Shown: positions 35,629 through 43,374, counted from the stretch's first letter. The stretch is DNA of 64,000 bases from DATJPR01 sp963843525 (GCA_963843525.1 CAWJKM010000007.1:310001-374000); one strand, 5' to 3'. Numbers and translations: made by a program. Notes: generated by a model not told the origin, from the sequence alone.

Positions 35629-36683
35629 GTTCCTTGCTCAGGGAGGAAATCTCTCAACTTGCAGAGTACTCGCTCTCGCAACACCCATTTCGGATCAAAC
35701 TCAACCAAAATGAGAATCCCTTTGAACTTCCTTTACCCATCAAGCAGGAAATCCTGTCGCGGCTCGAGGGGCAACAGTGGTCGAGATATCCGGCATTTGT
35801 CCCTTCCGCGCAGATTACGGCGCTGGCGCAATTTGTCGGTTGGGAGGAGGAGGGGATTCTTATCGGCAATGGCTCGAATGAGTTGCTGCAGCTGATATTC
35901 ATGGCGGTCCTGGAACGGGGCCAGGCGGTAGTGCTATCGCAGCCGACCTTCACCCTGTACAAGATCCTTGCGCGGGGTCTGGCCGCAGATGTTCACGACG
36001 TCATGATGAAACCGGATTTCACGTTTGATGTCAATGCCATCGTCAGGACGGCGCGCGAGGCACATGCCAGGCTCATTGTGCTCTGTTCTCCCAACAATCC
36101 CACGGGAACATTTCTCCCGCGCGCCGACGTTCGCCGCATCCTCGATGAGACTGACACGCTGGTAGTTCTCGATGAAGCGTATGTCCATTTTGCCCCGGAG
36201 TCGCAACAGGAACTGATCCGGAAGTATGAAAAGCTCGTCGTTCTCCAGACGTTCTCAAAGGCAATGGGAGCGGCGGGGCTTCGACTTGGCTATGGCCTGA
36301 TGGCTCCTTCACTCGCGCGGGACCTCAACAAATTGAAACTGCCGTACAATGTCAACATTTTTTCTTTGACTGCGCTTGAAGTCCTTCTTGAGCAATGGGA
36401 TGCAGTGAAGGGCTGGATTGACGTTTTGAAGAAAGAACGATCGCGCCTGCATCTCCGGCTGCAGGAAATGAAAGGAATCAGGGTGTATCCTTCCGCGGCG
36501 AATTTCCTGTTGTTTGAAACCCTTGAGCGGACTCCCGCGGAGATCTTCGCGTCCCTGCTGGAGAAGGGGATTCTGATCAGGGACGTTTCGTCATACCCCC
36601 TTCTCGGTCGGGCGATGAGGGTCAGTGTCGGAACACCGGAAGAAAACGACGAGTTTCTTGAAGCGGTAAAGAGGGCACTATGA
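35625..36683 (+). CDS. hisC: Histidinol-phosphate aminotransferase
   Basis: A 352-residue PLP enzyme (aminotransferase class I/II fold). The segment SPNNPTG (about residue 149), a DEAYVHF motif near 186 and the PLP lysine in TFSKAMGAAGLRLGY (near 210) are present. It converts imidazole-acetol phosphate to histidinol phosphate. Linked to hisD and hisB by ATGA overlaps. Confidence 0.96.
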   Translation: MSSLLREEISQLAEYSLSQHPFRIKLNQNENPFELPLPIKQEILSRLEGQQWSRYPAFVPSAQITALAQFVGWEEEGILIGNGSNELLQLIFMAVLERGQAVVLSQPTFTLYKILARGLAADVHDVMMKPDFTFDVNAIVRTAREAHARLIVLCSPNNPTGTFLPRADVRRILDETDTLVVLDEAYVHFAPESQQELIRKYEKLVVLQTFSKAMGAAGLRLGYGLMAPSLARDLNKLKLPYNVNIFSLTALEVLLEQWDAVKGWIDVLKKERSRLHLRLQEMKGIRVYPSAANFLLFETLERTPAEIFASLLEKGILIRDVSSYPLLGRAMRVSVGTPEENDEFLEAVKRAL

Positions 36684-37264
36684 CACGACGCGCATCGGTG
36701 AATCGCTCGACAAATGAGACGCGCATCGAACTTTTGCTTTCCCTGGACGGGAGCGGGACGTTCGACGTCACGACCGGAGTCGGCTTTTTTGACCACATGC
36801 TTTCCCATATCGTCCGCCATGGCGGGCTGGACCTGACGCTCAAAGCGACCGGTGATCTGCACGTCGATGAGCATCACCTGGTTGAAGACGTCGGCATCTG
36901 CTTCGGGAAAGCACTCCTGGAAGCCCTTGGAGACAAGCGGGGAATTGACAGGTTCGGGACAGCATTTGTCCCCATGGACGAATCGCTGGCGAGGACAGTG
37001 CTTGACTTGAGCGGTCGGAGCAGCCTGGCATTTCTCGTTGAATTTTCACGGGAAAGCATCAATGGCTTCCCCCTGGAACTCGTGCGGGAATTCTTCCAGG
37101 CAGTCGCCAATGAAGGGAGGATGAACATTCATATTGCGCTTCTTTATGGTGTCAACGCTCACCACCAGGCCGAAGCGATCTTCAAGTCATTCGGAAGGGC
37201 ATTGAAGGCTGCAGTGAGGGATACCGGAGGCGGATCGATCCCGTCCACGAAGGGGGTCTTGTGA
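36680..37264 (+). CDS. hisB: Imidazoleglycerol-phosphate dehydratase
   Basis: A 194-residue stand-alone dehydratase with the two diagnostic His-rich manganese motifs, FFDHMLSH (residues 34-41, then HHLVED near 61) and the matching second half DLSGRSSL with NAHHQAEA near 160. It lacks the HAD histidinol phosphatase domain of the enterobacterial fusion. No histidinol-phosphatase gene is in the operon, so that step must be encoded elsewhere. Confidence 0.97.
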   Translation: MTRRASVNRSTNETRIELLLSLDGSGTFDVTTGVGFFDHMLSHIVRHGGLDLTLKATGDLHVDEHHLVEDVGICFGKALLEALGDKRGIDRFGTAFVPMDESLARTVLDLSGRSSLAFLVEFSRESINGFPLELVREFFQAVANEGRMNIHIALLYGVNAHHQAEAIFKSFGRALKAAVRDTGGGSIPSTKGVL

Positions 37265-37851
37265 TTACGATTGTTGACTATGGCATGGGGAACCTCCGCA
37301 ACGTCGTCCGGGGTTTTGCGGAAGTCGGATTTGAGGCTGTTGTGACGGCCGAGCCGGCCGTCGTGTCGGGAGCCGAGAGGCTTGTCCTTCCTGGTGTGGG
37401 TGCCTTTGGCGAAGCGGTGAAGCGCATTACCGACCTTGGACTGCGGGAGCCGATTCTGGAATGCGCAGCAAGGGGCACACCGCTCCTGGGTATCTGTCTC
37501 GGAATGCAATTGCTATTCGAAGAGAGTGAGGAGAGCCGGGGAGCGCGAGGTCTCGGGTTATTGAAGGGTTGCGTCGTCAGATTTTCCCGTGGCCTGAAGG
37601 TGCCGCATGTGGGATGGAACGATGTTGAGCCGGTCAGCAATTCTCCTCTGTTGACCTTCGAGGAGCCGAAGACGTTCTATTTTGTGCACTCATTTTATGT
37701 CCCGGTGGTCCGCTGGACAACGGGGAAAACCGTGTACGGGGTTGAATTCTCTTCGGCCATCCAGAGGGAAAGCATCTTCGGCGTGCAGTTCCATCCGGAA
37801 AAATCACAACAGGCCGGACTGGACATACTTCGTAATTTTGCGACACTGTGA
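37261..37851 (+). CDS. hisH: Imidazole glycerol phosphate synthase, glutaminase subunit
   Basis: A 196-residue class I glutamine amidotransferase with the nucleophile Cys in GICLGMQLLF (near residue 80) and the His/Glu pair in VQFHPEKS (near 178). It feeds ammonia to HisF. GTG start overlapping the hisB stop (GTGA). Confidence 0.96.
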   Translation: MITIVDYGMGNLRNVVRGFAEVGFEAVVTAEPAVVSGAERLVLPGVGAFGEAVKRITDLGLREPILECAARGTPLLGICLGMQLLFEESEESRGARGLGLLKGCVVRFSRGLKVPHVGWNDVEPVSNSPLLTFEEPKTFYFVHSFYVPVVRWTTGKTVYGVEFSSAIQRESIFGVQFHPEKSQQAGLDILRNFATL

Positions 37852-37876
37852 ATCATCATCTGCGAAGTGACCTCGA

Positions 37877-38602
37877 ATGAATCTTCTGCCAGCTCTGGAT
37901 CTCCGCGGGGGCAAATGTGTACGGCTGCTTCAGGGAAATGATGAAGCGGTTACAGTGTATGGAGAAGATCCGATGGCGGTCGCTGAGATGTGGGCCCATC
38001 AGGGAGCACATTGGCTCCACATTGTCAATCTCGATGGGGCATTCGGGCGGGCGTCGGAGAATCTGTCCATCGTTGAACGGATCGCGTCGGGCGTTGGTGT
38101 CAACGTGGAGTTCGGAGGAGGGTTGCGGAACGAGGCGGACGTCGATCGGGTGCTCGCGATGGGAATAAGAAAAGTCGTCTTGGGAACGCTGGCTTTCAAG
38201 AACCGTCCGGCGCTGCGGCGTATCCTTCTGCATCATGGGAGCGACCGCGTGATTGTGGCGATTGATGCCAGGGATGGTATTGTGGCGACAGAGGGATGGA
38301 CAACGTCCGCAGGAATTCCCGTTCTCGATGCGGCGAAGGAAATGGAGAAGGAGGGTGTGAAAGACGTTCTGTTTACAGACGTAGGACGTGACGGCATGCT
38401 GGTAGGACCCGACAGTACTCGGGTGAAGGAATTGCTGGAGCAGACAGAACTCAATGTTATCGCCTCGGGGGGAGTCTCTTCACTTTCCGATCTCGAAGCT
38501 CTCAGGGGTCTGAGAAATGAGCGCCTCACCGGGGTTATTGTCGGGAAAGCGCTGTATGAGGGGAAATTCACTCTCGCACAGGCACTCGAGGTGGTCGAAT
38601 GA
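37877..38602 (+). CDS. hisA: Phosphoribosylformimino-5-aminoimidazole carboxamide ribotide isomerase
   Basis: A 241-residue TIM-barrel isomerase. LPALDLRGGKCVRL at the N-terminus carries the first catalytic Asp; the half-barrel repeats include VEFGGGLRNE and the C-terminal phosphate-binding ASGGVSS. It differs from HisF in these core motifs. 25 bases separate it from hisH. Confidence 0.96.
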   Translation: MNLLPALDLRGGKCVRLLQGNDEAVTVYGEDPMAVAEMWAHQGAHWLHIVNLDGAFGRASENLSIVERIASGVGVNVEFGGGLRNEADVDRVLAMGIRKVVLGTLAFKNRPALRRILLHHGSDRVIVAIDARDGIVATEGWTTSAGIPVLDAAKEMEKEGVKDVLFTDVGRDGMLVGPDSTRVKELLEQTELNVIASGGVSSLSDLEALRGLRNERLTGVIVGKALYEGKFTLAQALEVVE

Positions 38603-38623
38603 TTTTCATAAACCCAAAGTGCG

Positions 38624-39382
38624 ATGCATAGGAAAAGAATCATACCGTGTTTAGATGTGAAGAATGGAAAGGTCGTCAAGGGCGTGAACTTCGTCAACCT
38701 TGTCGACATGGGAGACCCGGCCGCGCAGGCGCGATTTTACGATCAAGAGGGGGCGGATGAACTGGTCATCCTCGACATTACCGCCTCGCATGAGGATCGG
38801 AAGAGCATTCTGCATGTTGTGGAGGCCGTCGCCGACAGCGTATTCATTCCGTTGACGGTTGGTGGGGGGGTTGCGACCGACGAAGACATGCGCAATCTCC
38901 TGAACGCGGGAGCGGATCGTGTCAGTGTCAACACCCGTGCTGTGCAAAATCCCGATTTGATCACCAGAGCGGCCGATCGGTTCGGAAGTCAGTGTGTTGT
39001 TGCGGCAATTGATGTGAAGAGGCGTTCTGAGATGCAGGGTTGGGATGTGTATATCTATGGAGGGAGGGAGCGCACTCCACTTGATGCTCTGGCGTGGGCG
39101 GCCGAAGTAGAGCGTCGCGGTGCGGGGGAGATCCTTCTCACAAGCATGGATCGTGACGGGACCCAGGCGGGCTATGACATCGAGCTGCTTCGCGAAGTGA
39201 CGCAAAGGGTCAATATCCCGCTGATCGCTTCAGGTGGAGCCGGGACTCTGGAGCATTTTTCACAAGCATTGACGGACGGTGGGGCGGACGCCGTTTTGGC
39301 TGCATCACTCTTTCACACGCGTGAACTGACGATACCGCAGGTTAAAGAATATCTCAAAGGGAAGGGGGTTCCTGTTCGATGA
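38624..39382 (+). CDS. hisF: Imidazole glycerol phosphate synthase, cyclase subunit
   Basis: A 252-residue TIM-barrel partner of HisH. RIIPCLDVKNGKVVKG holds the catalytic Asp11-type residue; DITAS and VGGGV are the first phosphate loop, SMDRDGT the second catalytic Asp region, and ASGGAGT the second phosphate loop. Its ATGA overlap couples it to hisIE. Confidence 0.97.
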   Translation: MHRKRIIPCLDVKNGKVVKGVNFVNLVDMGDPAAQARFYDQEGADELVILDITASHEDRKSILHVVEAVADSVFIPLTVGGGVATDEDMRNLLNAGADRVSVNTRAVQNPDLITRAADRFGSQCVVAAIDVKRRSEMQGWDVYIYGGRERTPLDALAWAAEVERRGAGEILLTSMDRDGTQAGYDIELLREVTQRVNIPLIASGGAGTLEHFSQALTDGGADAVLAASLFHTRELTIPQVKEYLKGKGVPVR

Positions 39383-40023
39383 AAGGATTGTTCGAAGGGC
39401 TCCATTATGACGACAACGGTTTGATCCCGGCGGTTGTTCAGGACGGAGAGACCGGGGAAGTGCTGATGGTCGCATACATGAATGAAGAGAGTCTTTTGAA
39501 GACTCTGAACAGCGGCGAGACTCATTTTTGGAGCCGGAGCAGGCAGGAGCTCTGGCACAAAGGGGGTACCTCCGGGAACATCCAGAAAGTGCTGCGAATT
39601 GTTCCGGATTGCGACTCGGACACGCTCCTGGTGCAGGTTGAGCAGGAGGGGAAGGCATGTCACACCGGCCACCGTTCCTGTTTTTTCGCTGATGCTCACC
39701 AGGATGGGAAGGGGACGCGACCGATGTCTGATGTGCTCGGCATTCTTTCGCGTACCATTCGCGCCCGGTATGTGGAGATGCCGGAGGGCTCGTACACCAC
39801 TTCGTTGTTCCGTTCGGGCATTGACCGGATTCTCAAGAAGGTGGGAGAGGAGGCGACGGAGGTGGTGATTGCGGCGAAGAACAGGAACCGGGAGGAAATT
39901 GCCTGGGAGGTTGCCGATCTTTTTTATCACCTGCTCGTAATGTTGCAGGAGGAAGAAGTGACTTTGGGCATGATTGGGGAACAGCTAGAAAAGCGATTCT
40001 CGAAAAATTCGAAGGAAGATTGA
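39379..40023 (+). CDS. hisIE: Bifunctional phosphoribosyl-AMP cyclohydrolase / phosphoribosyl-ATP pyrophosphatase
   Basis: A 214-residue fusion. The HisI half (1-115) has MVAYMNEES, the FWSRSRQELW segment and the zinc-binding DCDSD and CHTGHRSCF motifs. The HisE half (about 120-210) has the MazG-like EEATEVVIAAKN and EVADLFYH. It performs steps 2 and 3 of the pathway and closes the operon. Its stop codon overlaps the -35 element of the tRNA-Asn promoter. Confidence 0.96.
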   Translation: MKGLFEGLHYDDNGLIPAVVQDGETGEVLMVAYMNEESLLKTLNSGETHFWSRSRQELWHKGGTSGNIQKVLRIVPDCDSDTLLVQVEQEGKACHTGHRSCFFADAHQDGKGTRPMSDVLGILSRTIRARYVEMPEGSYTTSLFRSGIDRILKKVGEEATEVVIAAKNRNREEIAWEVADLFYHLLVMLQEEEVTLGMIGEQLEKRFSKNSKED

Positions 40024-40048
40024 CAAAGAGGGAATTGATTGATATATT
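40020..40048 (+). promoter_or_regulatory. Consensus sigma-70 promoter for the tRNA-Asn/intron transcript
   Basis: TTGACA (40020-40025), a 17-base spacer and TATATT (40043-40048). The -35 element is a perfect match and overlaps the hisIE stop codon. Transcription would begin near 40055 and run through the degenerate tRNA half-copy into the split tRNA-Asn gene. Confidence 0.7.
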
Positions 40049-40116
40049 ACAAAATCTGACTATTCGAGGGAACAATTGAGTTGTTTTGCTTGATAGTCGG
40101 ATGAAGAAGTCGTTAT

Positions 40117-40262
40117 TCCGCGATAGCTCCCCGCCAAAAAGATGGCGGGTACAATGGTAGAGTCCCGCCAAACACCGGCGGGATTTCGGGCCGCCTTTCG
40201 AAGCGCGGCCCTCAACATGCGGCTGATCCAATCTGCTTGGGTGCAGTCGATCAATGTACAGA
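40117..40262 (+). pseudogene. Broken duplicate of the tRNA-Asn 5' half and intron start, with palindromic insertions
   Basis: TCCGCGATAGCTC (40117-40129), AATGGTAGAG (40153-40162) and CATGCGGCTG (40216-40225) are together identical to the 5' exon of the intact tRNA at 40264. Two inserts interrupt them: 23 nt (40130-40152) forming CCCGCC-aaaaagat-GGCGGG, and 53 nt (40163-40215) forming CCCGCC-aaacacc-GGCGGG and GGGCCGC-ctttcgaa-GCGCGGCCC. After CTG, 40226-40262 still resembles the start of the intron (TCTGC-TGGGT and ACAGAT blocks). It cannot make a tRNA, having no 3' half in register. Confidence 0.75.
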
Positions 40263-40297
40263 TTCCGCGATAGCTCAATGGTAGAGCATGCGGCTGT

Positions 40298-40865
40298 GAG
40301 CTCTGCATGGGTCGTGAGTCTCGGAAATATGCAGATCGGCGGGACTACCTTATTGCGGCGGTTCAAAAACGCAGGAGGGCAGTCCGGCAGAAAGCATTAG
40401 CCCACAAAGGGAGCAAGTGTGAACTTTGTGGGTACGACAAGTGTCCTGAAGCTCTCGAGTTTCACCATTCTGATGGCACGGGCAAGGAATTCGGAGTGTC
40501 GTCTCGAGGGTATACGAGGAGCTGGGAAAGGGTAAGAGAAGAAGTCGACAAGTGCGTTCTTCTCTGCGCAAACTGTCACCGAGAGGTTCATGCAGGAATA
40601 GCAGCGCTTCCGGGTAACCGGAAGTGGAAAACCGGGTGAATTCAGGGAACCCTAACCCCTCGTAGAGGGTAAGGCAATCCTGAGCGAAGCCCCGCGAAGA
40701 GAGATGATTGTAGCGGGGAACGTGCAGAGACTAGGGGATGAGGAATCTCACCAATAAGCCCCATCAGCGCCCGGCACCCTGAGCGAGTCCTGAGGCTTCT
40801 TGTCAGGACGAGTCCAAGGGGTGATGAGATAGTCCGGACCGAAGCGAAAGCTTTGGAGAATGCCG
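40298..40865 (+). ncRNA. Group I intron, IC3-like, in tRNA-Asn
   Basis: A 568-nt intron. After the HNH gene the catalytic core follows closely the pattern of the cyanobacterial tRNA-Leu IC3 intron: CAGGGAACCCTAA (P3/P4 region, from 40643), AAGGCAATCCTGAGC (the P/Q region, 40671-40685), GTGCAGAGACTA (R, 40722-40733) and GATAGTCC (S, 40828-40835). P7 can form between GACTA (40729-40733) and TAGTC (40830-40834). The 3' end AGCGAAAGCT then GAGAATG also matches that class, with three extra bases before the terminal G. The boundaries follow from the tRNA fold; P1 was not resolved. Confidence 0.88.
40307..40639 (+). CDS. HNH homing endonuclease inside the group I intron
   Basis: A 110-residue HNH protein. 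It has CELC (residues 38-41), HH at 53-54, CANCH at 87-91 and His95, the usual ββα-metal site with two Cys pairs, and a basic N-terminal helix (RKYADRRDYLIAAVQKRRR). It starts only 10 bases into the intron and ends just before the P3 strand, so it occupies the peripheral P1-P2 part and leaves the core intact. Such enzymes cut intron-less alleles to spread the intron. That role is inferred from position; the protein family also occurs free-standing. Confidence 0.85.
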   Translation: MGRESRKYADRRDYLIAAVQKRRRAVRQKALAHKGSKCELCGYDKCPEALEFHHSDGTGKEFGVSSRGYTRSWERVREEVDKCVLLCANCHREVHAGIAALPGNRKWKTG

Positions 40866-40884
40866 TAACCGCAGGGTTGCAGGT

Positions 40885-40904
40885 TCGAGTCCTGCTCGCG
40901 GAGC
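40885..40904 (+). other. Reference attachment-like site: 3' end of tRNA-Asn
   Basis: The 20 bases TCGAGTCCTGCTCGCGGAGC, covering the T loop to the acceptor end, recur exactly at 43428-43447, and their last 15 at 53186-53200. The 3' ends of tRNA genes are classic targets of tyrosine integrases, and integration keeps the tRNA intact while leaving partial copies downstream. Confidence 0.7.
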
Positions 40905-40910
40905 CCCTCG

Positions 40911-40955
40911 ACTCGCCCCTTCACTCGATGCAGTGGAGGGGCGAGTTTGCTTTTC
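40911..40955 (+). terminator. Intrinsic terminator after tRNA-Asn
   Basis: A 14-bp stem, ACTCGCCCCTTCAC (40911-40924) with GTGGAGGGGCGAGT (40933-40946), around an 8-base loop, followed by TTGCTTTT. Confidence 0.85.
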
Positions 40956-40998
40956 GAGAGGGACGAGATGTCGGGGACTAGGGACGAGGTGAGTGGGC
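40956..40998. repeat. Heptanucleotide repeat, unit ACKAGGG (left flank of the four-helix-bundle gene)
   Basis: Units of 7 bases such as ACTAGGG and ACGAGGT run from just after the tRNA terminator into the 3' end of the next gene and encode its last few residues. The 13-base core CGTCCCTAGTCCC on the minus strand is repeated, in opposite orientation, at 41421-41433. Confidence 0.7.
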
Positions 40999-41364
40999 AG
41001 GGAGGCGTTTGGTGATAGCTGCGCGCAACCCGTAGAGCATTCGTCCTATCTCCTGACACTCTTCGGAAAGAAGTCGTGCCTGCGCTTCGGGAAGGAAACC
41101 AAGTCTTCTTGCGAGCTCAATTTGAGCCTCGAGTTCCGCAGCAGAACCGAGGGCAATAGAGAGGAATTGACGGTATTCGCCTGACGAGCACCTGGCATTT
41201 CCCTCGGCAATGTTCGAGGGAATTGACACAGCCGCCCGGCGCATTTGCGACTTCAACCCAAATTCCTCATTGCGCGGAAAGCCGTCAGAAAAACGATAGC
41301 ACTCTTCCACAAGTTTCATCGACTTCTGCCATACGGAAAGATCTTTGTAGCAGTTGATTTTCAT
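40978..41364 (-). CDS. Four-helix bundle protein (S23 / 23S rRNA intervening-sequence protein family)
   Basis: A 128-residue all-helical protein. KDLSVWQKSMKLVEECYR near the N-terminus and the MRRAAVSIPSNIAEGNAR segment near residues 41-58 are diagnostic. The family was first seen in intervening sequences of 23S rRNA genes and occurs as many free-standing copies in FCB genomes; its function is unknown. It pentamerises in known structures. Here it sits between inverted 7-bp-period repeats directly after the tRNA-Asn terminator, which suggests it travels as a small unit. Its last residues are encoded by the repeat. Confidence 0.88.
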   Translation of the reverse strand: MKINCYKDLSVWQKSMKLVEECYRFSDGFPRNEEFGLKSQMRRAAVSIPSNIAEGNARCSSGEYRQFLSIALGSAAELEAQIELARRLGFLPEAQARLLSEECQEIGRMLYGLRAAITKRLPAHSPRP

Positions 41365-41397
41365 CAGATCCTCACTTTGATCGCCTGCCTAAAGTCT

Positions 41398-41436
41398 CTA
41401 AGCCCTCGTTCCCTGGTCCCCCGTCCCTAGTCCCTC
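41398..41436. repeat. Heptanucleotide repeat, unit TCCCTRG (right flank of the four-helix-bundle gene)
   Basis: Consecutive 7-base units TCGTTCC, CTGGTCC, CCCGTCC, CTAGTCC between the gene start and its likely upstream promoter region. They are inverted relative to the copy at 40956-40998, sharing the exact 13-mer CGTCCCTAGTCCC. Confidence 0.7.
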
Positions 41437-41720
41437 ATAAAGTATACTCCCGCAACCCTGATTTTCCGAAGCTGCCAGGCGCTCTAGCCCGAGCTCAAAC
41501 GCTGGTCCCGCGCCAAGAAGGAAGCGCTCATTCGATGAGATCTTGAAGAACTGAAGCAGCTTGCGAAGATGAATGGGATGGAATACATCACCATGGCGAT
41601 GTAATTGACCGGGATCGTTGCCCTTGAAAGGGTTGCATTGCTGCTGGAGTCGGGTTATCTTGCTCTGCCACCTGCAGCTCGGTTTCCACCCTTGACTCAA
41701 CGAACGACACCATCCTGGCC
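41437..41720 (+). pseudogene. Gene-free stretch with a possible antitoxin remnant
   Basis: No intact gene. The plus-strand frame ending at about 41603 reads RAKKEALIR, stop, DLEELKQLAKMNGMEY, stop, which resembles the C-terminal part of CopG/BrnA-like antitoxins broken by an in-frame TGA. The rest (41604-41720) is upstream DNA of the following secreted protein; I see no convincing promoter. The remnant call is tentative. Confidence 0.3.
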
Positions 41721-43304
41721 ATGAAGATCCCCCTCATTGCATTGTTGTGCTCCGCCTGCGTGTTGTCCAACGCTCAACCCTCCACCGTTTCCCTCCAGAT
41801 CATTCCCAACTACAAGTCCTGGGGGTGGAACAGTGTCGTGATGCAGAACGGCCTTGTTACCATGGCGACGGTTCCTGCGATTGGCGGGAGGGTGATGCAG
41901 TACGATCTTGGAACTATCCCTTCCGTGTTTGTCAATCCGAGTCTGCTGGGAAAGACCTATACTCCCGCGATGAATTCCAACTGGTACAATTTCGGCGGAT
42001 ACAAAACGTGGCCTGCCCCGCAAAGTGCTTGGAACGCCGGCGGTTGGCCTCCCCCGCCGACCCTGGATTATGGCGCGTACACCATCTTGGACTCGGTTGT
42101 TACTGCCGACTCCGTTGCCGTGGAAGTCGTCAGCCCTGTGGAGCAATGGTACGCCACGGGTATGAGATTCGTGCGAACGGCAACGTTATATCAAGGCAGC
42201 ACGCACGTGAAGATGGAGCAGACATTGATCAACCAGGGAGCCAGCCCCGTAACCTGGAGCGTCTGGGGAGTGACGGAGTCAATCGTGAACCACACGGGGA
42301 TGACGGACTATTCCAACTACTGGGTCTACTTTCCGACGAATCCGCACAGCCTCTACGGAACCTCAGGGGTGAAAGCGAACGGGACGAGCAAGGCGTGGAA
42401 AGGAGAGGTCGCGCCCGGAGTGTATGGCGTTCAGTTTGTCGCGGACAACAAGAAAATCTTCGCCGATCCACAGAAGGGGTGGATTGCCTACGCAAGTCTC
42501 TCCGACTCGGCGATTTTTGCGAAGACGTTCGACGTCTTCGAAGGGATGCAGTATCCGGACAGTGGAAGTCGGGCTGCAGTGTATGTGAGCGGAGGCAATC
42601 CGTGGTATTTGGAGGTGGAGACGACGGGTCCACTTGTGACACTCGATCCTGCGGGTGGATCGTACACGTTTACGGAAAACTGGTGGGCGGCGAAGGTGCG
42701 TGCGCCAGTCATAGATGTGAACGCGTGCGGGGCGATTGCCGCGAAACTTTCCTACCTACCAACCACCCAGGTTCTCGCGGGAATCTACGGCGTGTTCCAT
42801 GAGGGCACTCTCGGAGTGGAGTTTGCGGATGGAAGTGGCCAGTTGCTTCTCAAAGGCCCGTTACACGCCGTAACGCCGCTGCGTGAGTGCGTGTTCTCCG
42901 ACACCATTCCCATACCCGCCGGGGCGAAGGTGGCGCGTATCGTGCTTCACACTGTCGGGGGGGATTCAATCGGGGTGCTGGACTCTGCCTGCGTGGCAGA
43001 ACTCACCTCAGGTGTTTCCATCGCTGCTGCCACGCGTCCCGCGGAATTCCAGTTGGATCAGAACTACCCCAACCCTTTCAACCCGACGACGACGATTGGG
43101 TACGGCCTGCCGAAAATGTCGCATGTTACGCTCACGGTCTTCAACACCTTGGGGCAGAAAGTGTCGAAGCTGGTTGACGCAGAACAAGCGGCCGGGAGAT
43201 ATCAAACGGTGTTCGACGGGAAGAGTCTGGCGAGTGGTGTGTACTTCTGCCGGATGCAGGCGGGAAATTTCGTCGACACGAAGAAGATTTTGCTCATGAA
43301 GTAG
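41721..43304 (+). CDS. Secreted DUF4380-like protein with T9SS type A sorting domain
   Basis: A 527-residue exported protein. It has a signal peptide (residues 1-18, cleavage near SNA-QP). A galactose-mutarotase-like beta-sandwich resembling DUF4380 follows (about 25-300: GRVMQYDLG, NFGGYKTWPAPQ and GASPVTWSVWGV are landmarks), then another beta-rich region. The C-terminal ~75 residues are the T9SS sorting domain starting QNYPNPFNPTTTIGYGLP. It is predicted to be released or surface-attached. Its last 114 bases plus 70 bases downstream are identical to the end of the gene at 50980-53028. Confidence 0.82.
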   Translation: MKIPLIALLCSACVLSNAQPSTVSLQIIPNYKSWGWNSVVMQNGLVTMATVPAIGGRVMQYDLGTIPSVFVNPSLLGKTYTPAMNSNWYNFGGYKTWPAPQSAWNAGGWPPPPTLDYGAYTILDSVVTADSVAVEVVSPVEQWYATGMRFVRTATLYQGSTHVKMEQTLINQGASPVTWSVWGVTESIVNHTGMTDYSNYWVYFPTNPHSLYGTSGVKANGTSKAWKGEVAPGVYGVQFVADNKKIFADPQKGWIAYASLSDSAIFAKTFDVFEGMQYPDSGSRAAVYVSGGNPWYLEVETTGPLVTLDPAGGSYTFTENWWAAKVRAPVIDVNACGAIAAKLSYLPTTQVLAGIYGVFHEGTLGVEFADGSGQLLLKGPLHAVTPLRECVFSDTIPIPAGAKVARIVLHTVGGDSIGVLDSACVAELTSGVSIAAATRPAEFQLDQNYPNPFNPTTTIGYGLPKMSHVTLTVFNTLGQKVSKLVDAEQAAGRYQTVFDGKSLASGVYFCRMQAGNFVDTKKILLMK

Positions 43305-43374
43305 TCTCAAGTGACTGTACCCTTAACTGTACCCTTGCGGCTGAGATTTATGCTCCAAGTGTGACTCTTGGACG
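43191..43374 (+). repeat. 184-bp direct repeat, copy 1
   Basis: Identical, by direct reading, to 52915-53098. It holds the end of the T9SS sorting domain, the stop codon, and two copies of ACTGTACCCTT spaced 12 bases apart. Partly similar sequence continues to the tRNA-Asn 3' fragment in both copies. Confidence 0.9.

Larger units (their letters stand above)
40264..40903 (+). tRNA. tRNA-Asn (GUU), split by a group I intron in the anticodon loop
   Basis: Exon 1 is 40264-40297 and exon 2 is 40866-40903 (72 nt joined). The acceptor TCCGCGA pairs with TCGCGGA (40896-40902); discriminator G40903. The D arm is GCTC-AATGGTA-GAGC, the anticodon stem TGCGG/CCGCA, and the T arm GCAGG-TTCGAGT-CCTGC. Joining CTGT to TAA gives the 7-base loop CTGTTAA, anticodon GTT. 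These exon ends obey the group I rule (5' exon ends in U, intron ends in G). Acceptor and discriminator fit tRNA-Asn. Confidence 0.9.

Noticed and set aside
40264..40320. tRNA-His reading (apparent GTG anticodon in CTGTGAG)
   Set aside because: With GTG the intron would end in T, against the group I rule, and the acceptor U1-A72 with G73 does not fit tRNA-His. Joining CTGT to TAA gives anticodon GTT and a typical tRNA-Asn.
40978..41364. Intervening sequence of a 23S rRNA gene
   Set aside because: The S23-family protein suggests it, but no 23S rRNA sequence surrounds the gene.
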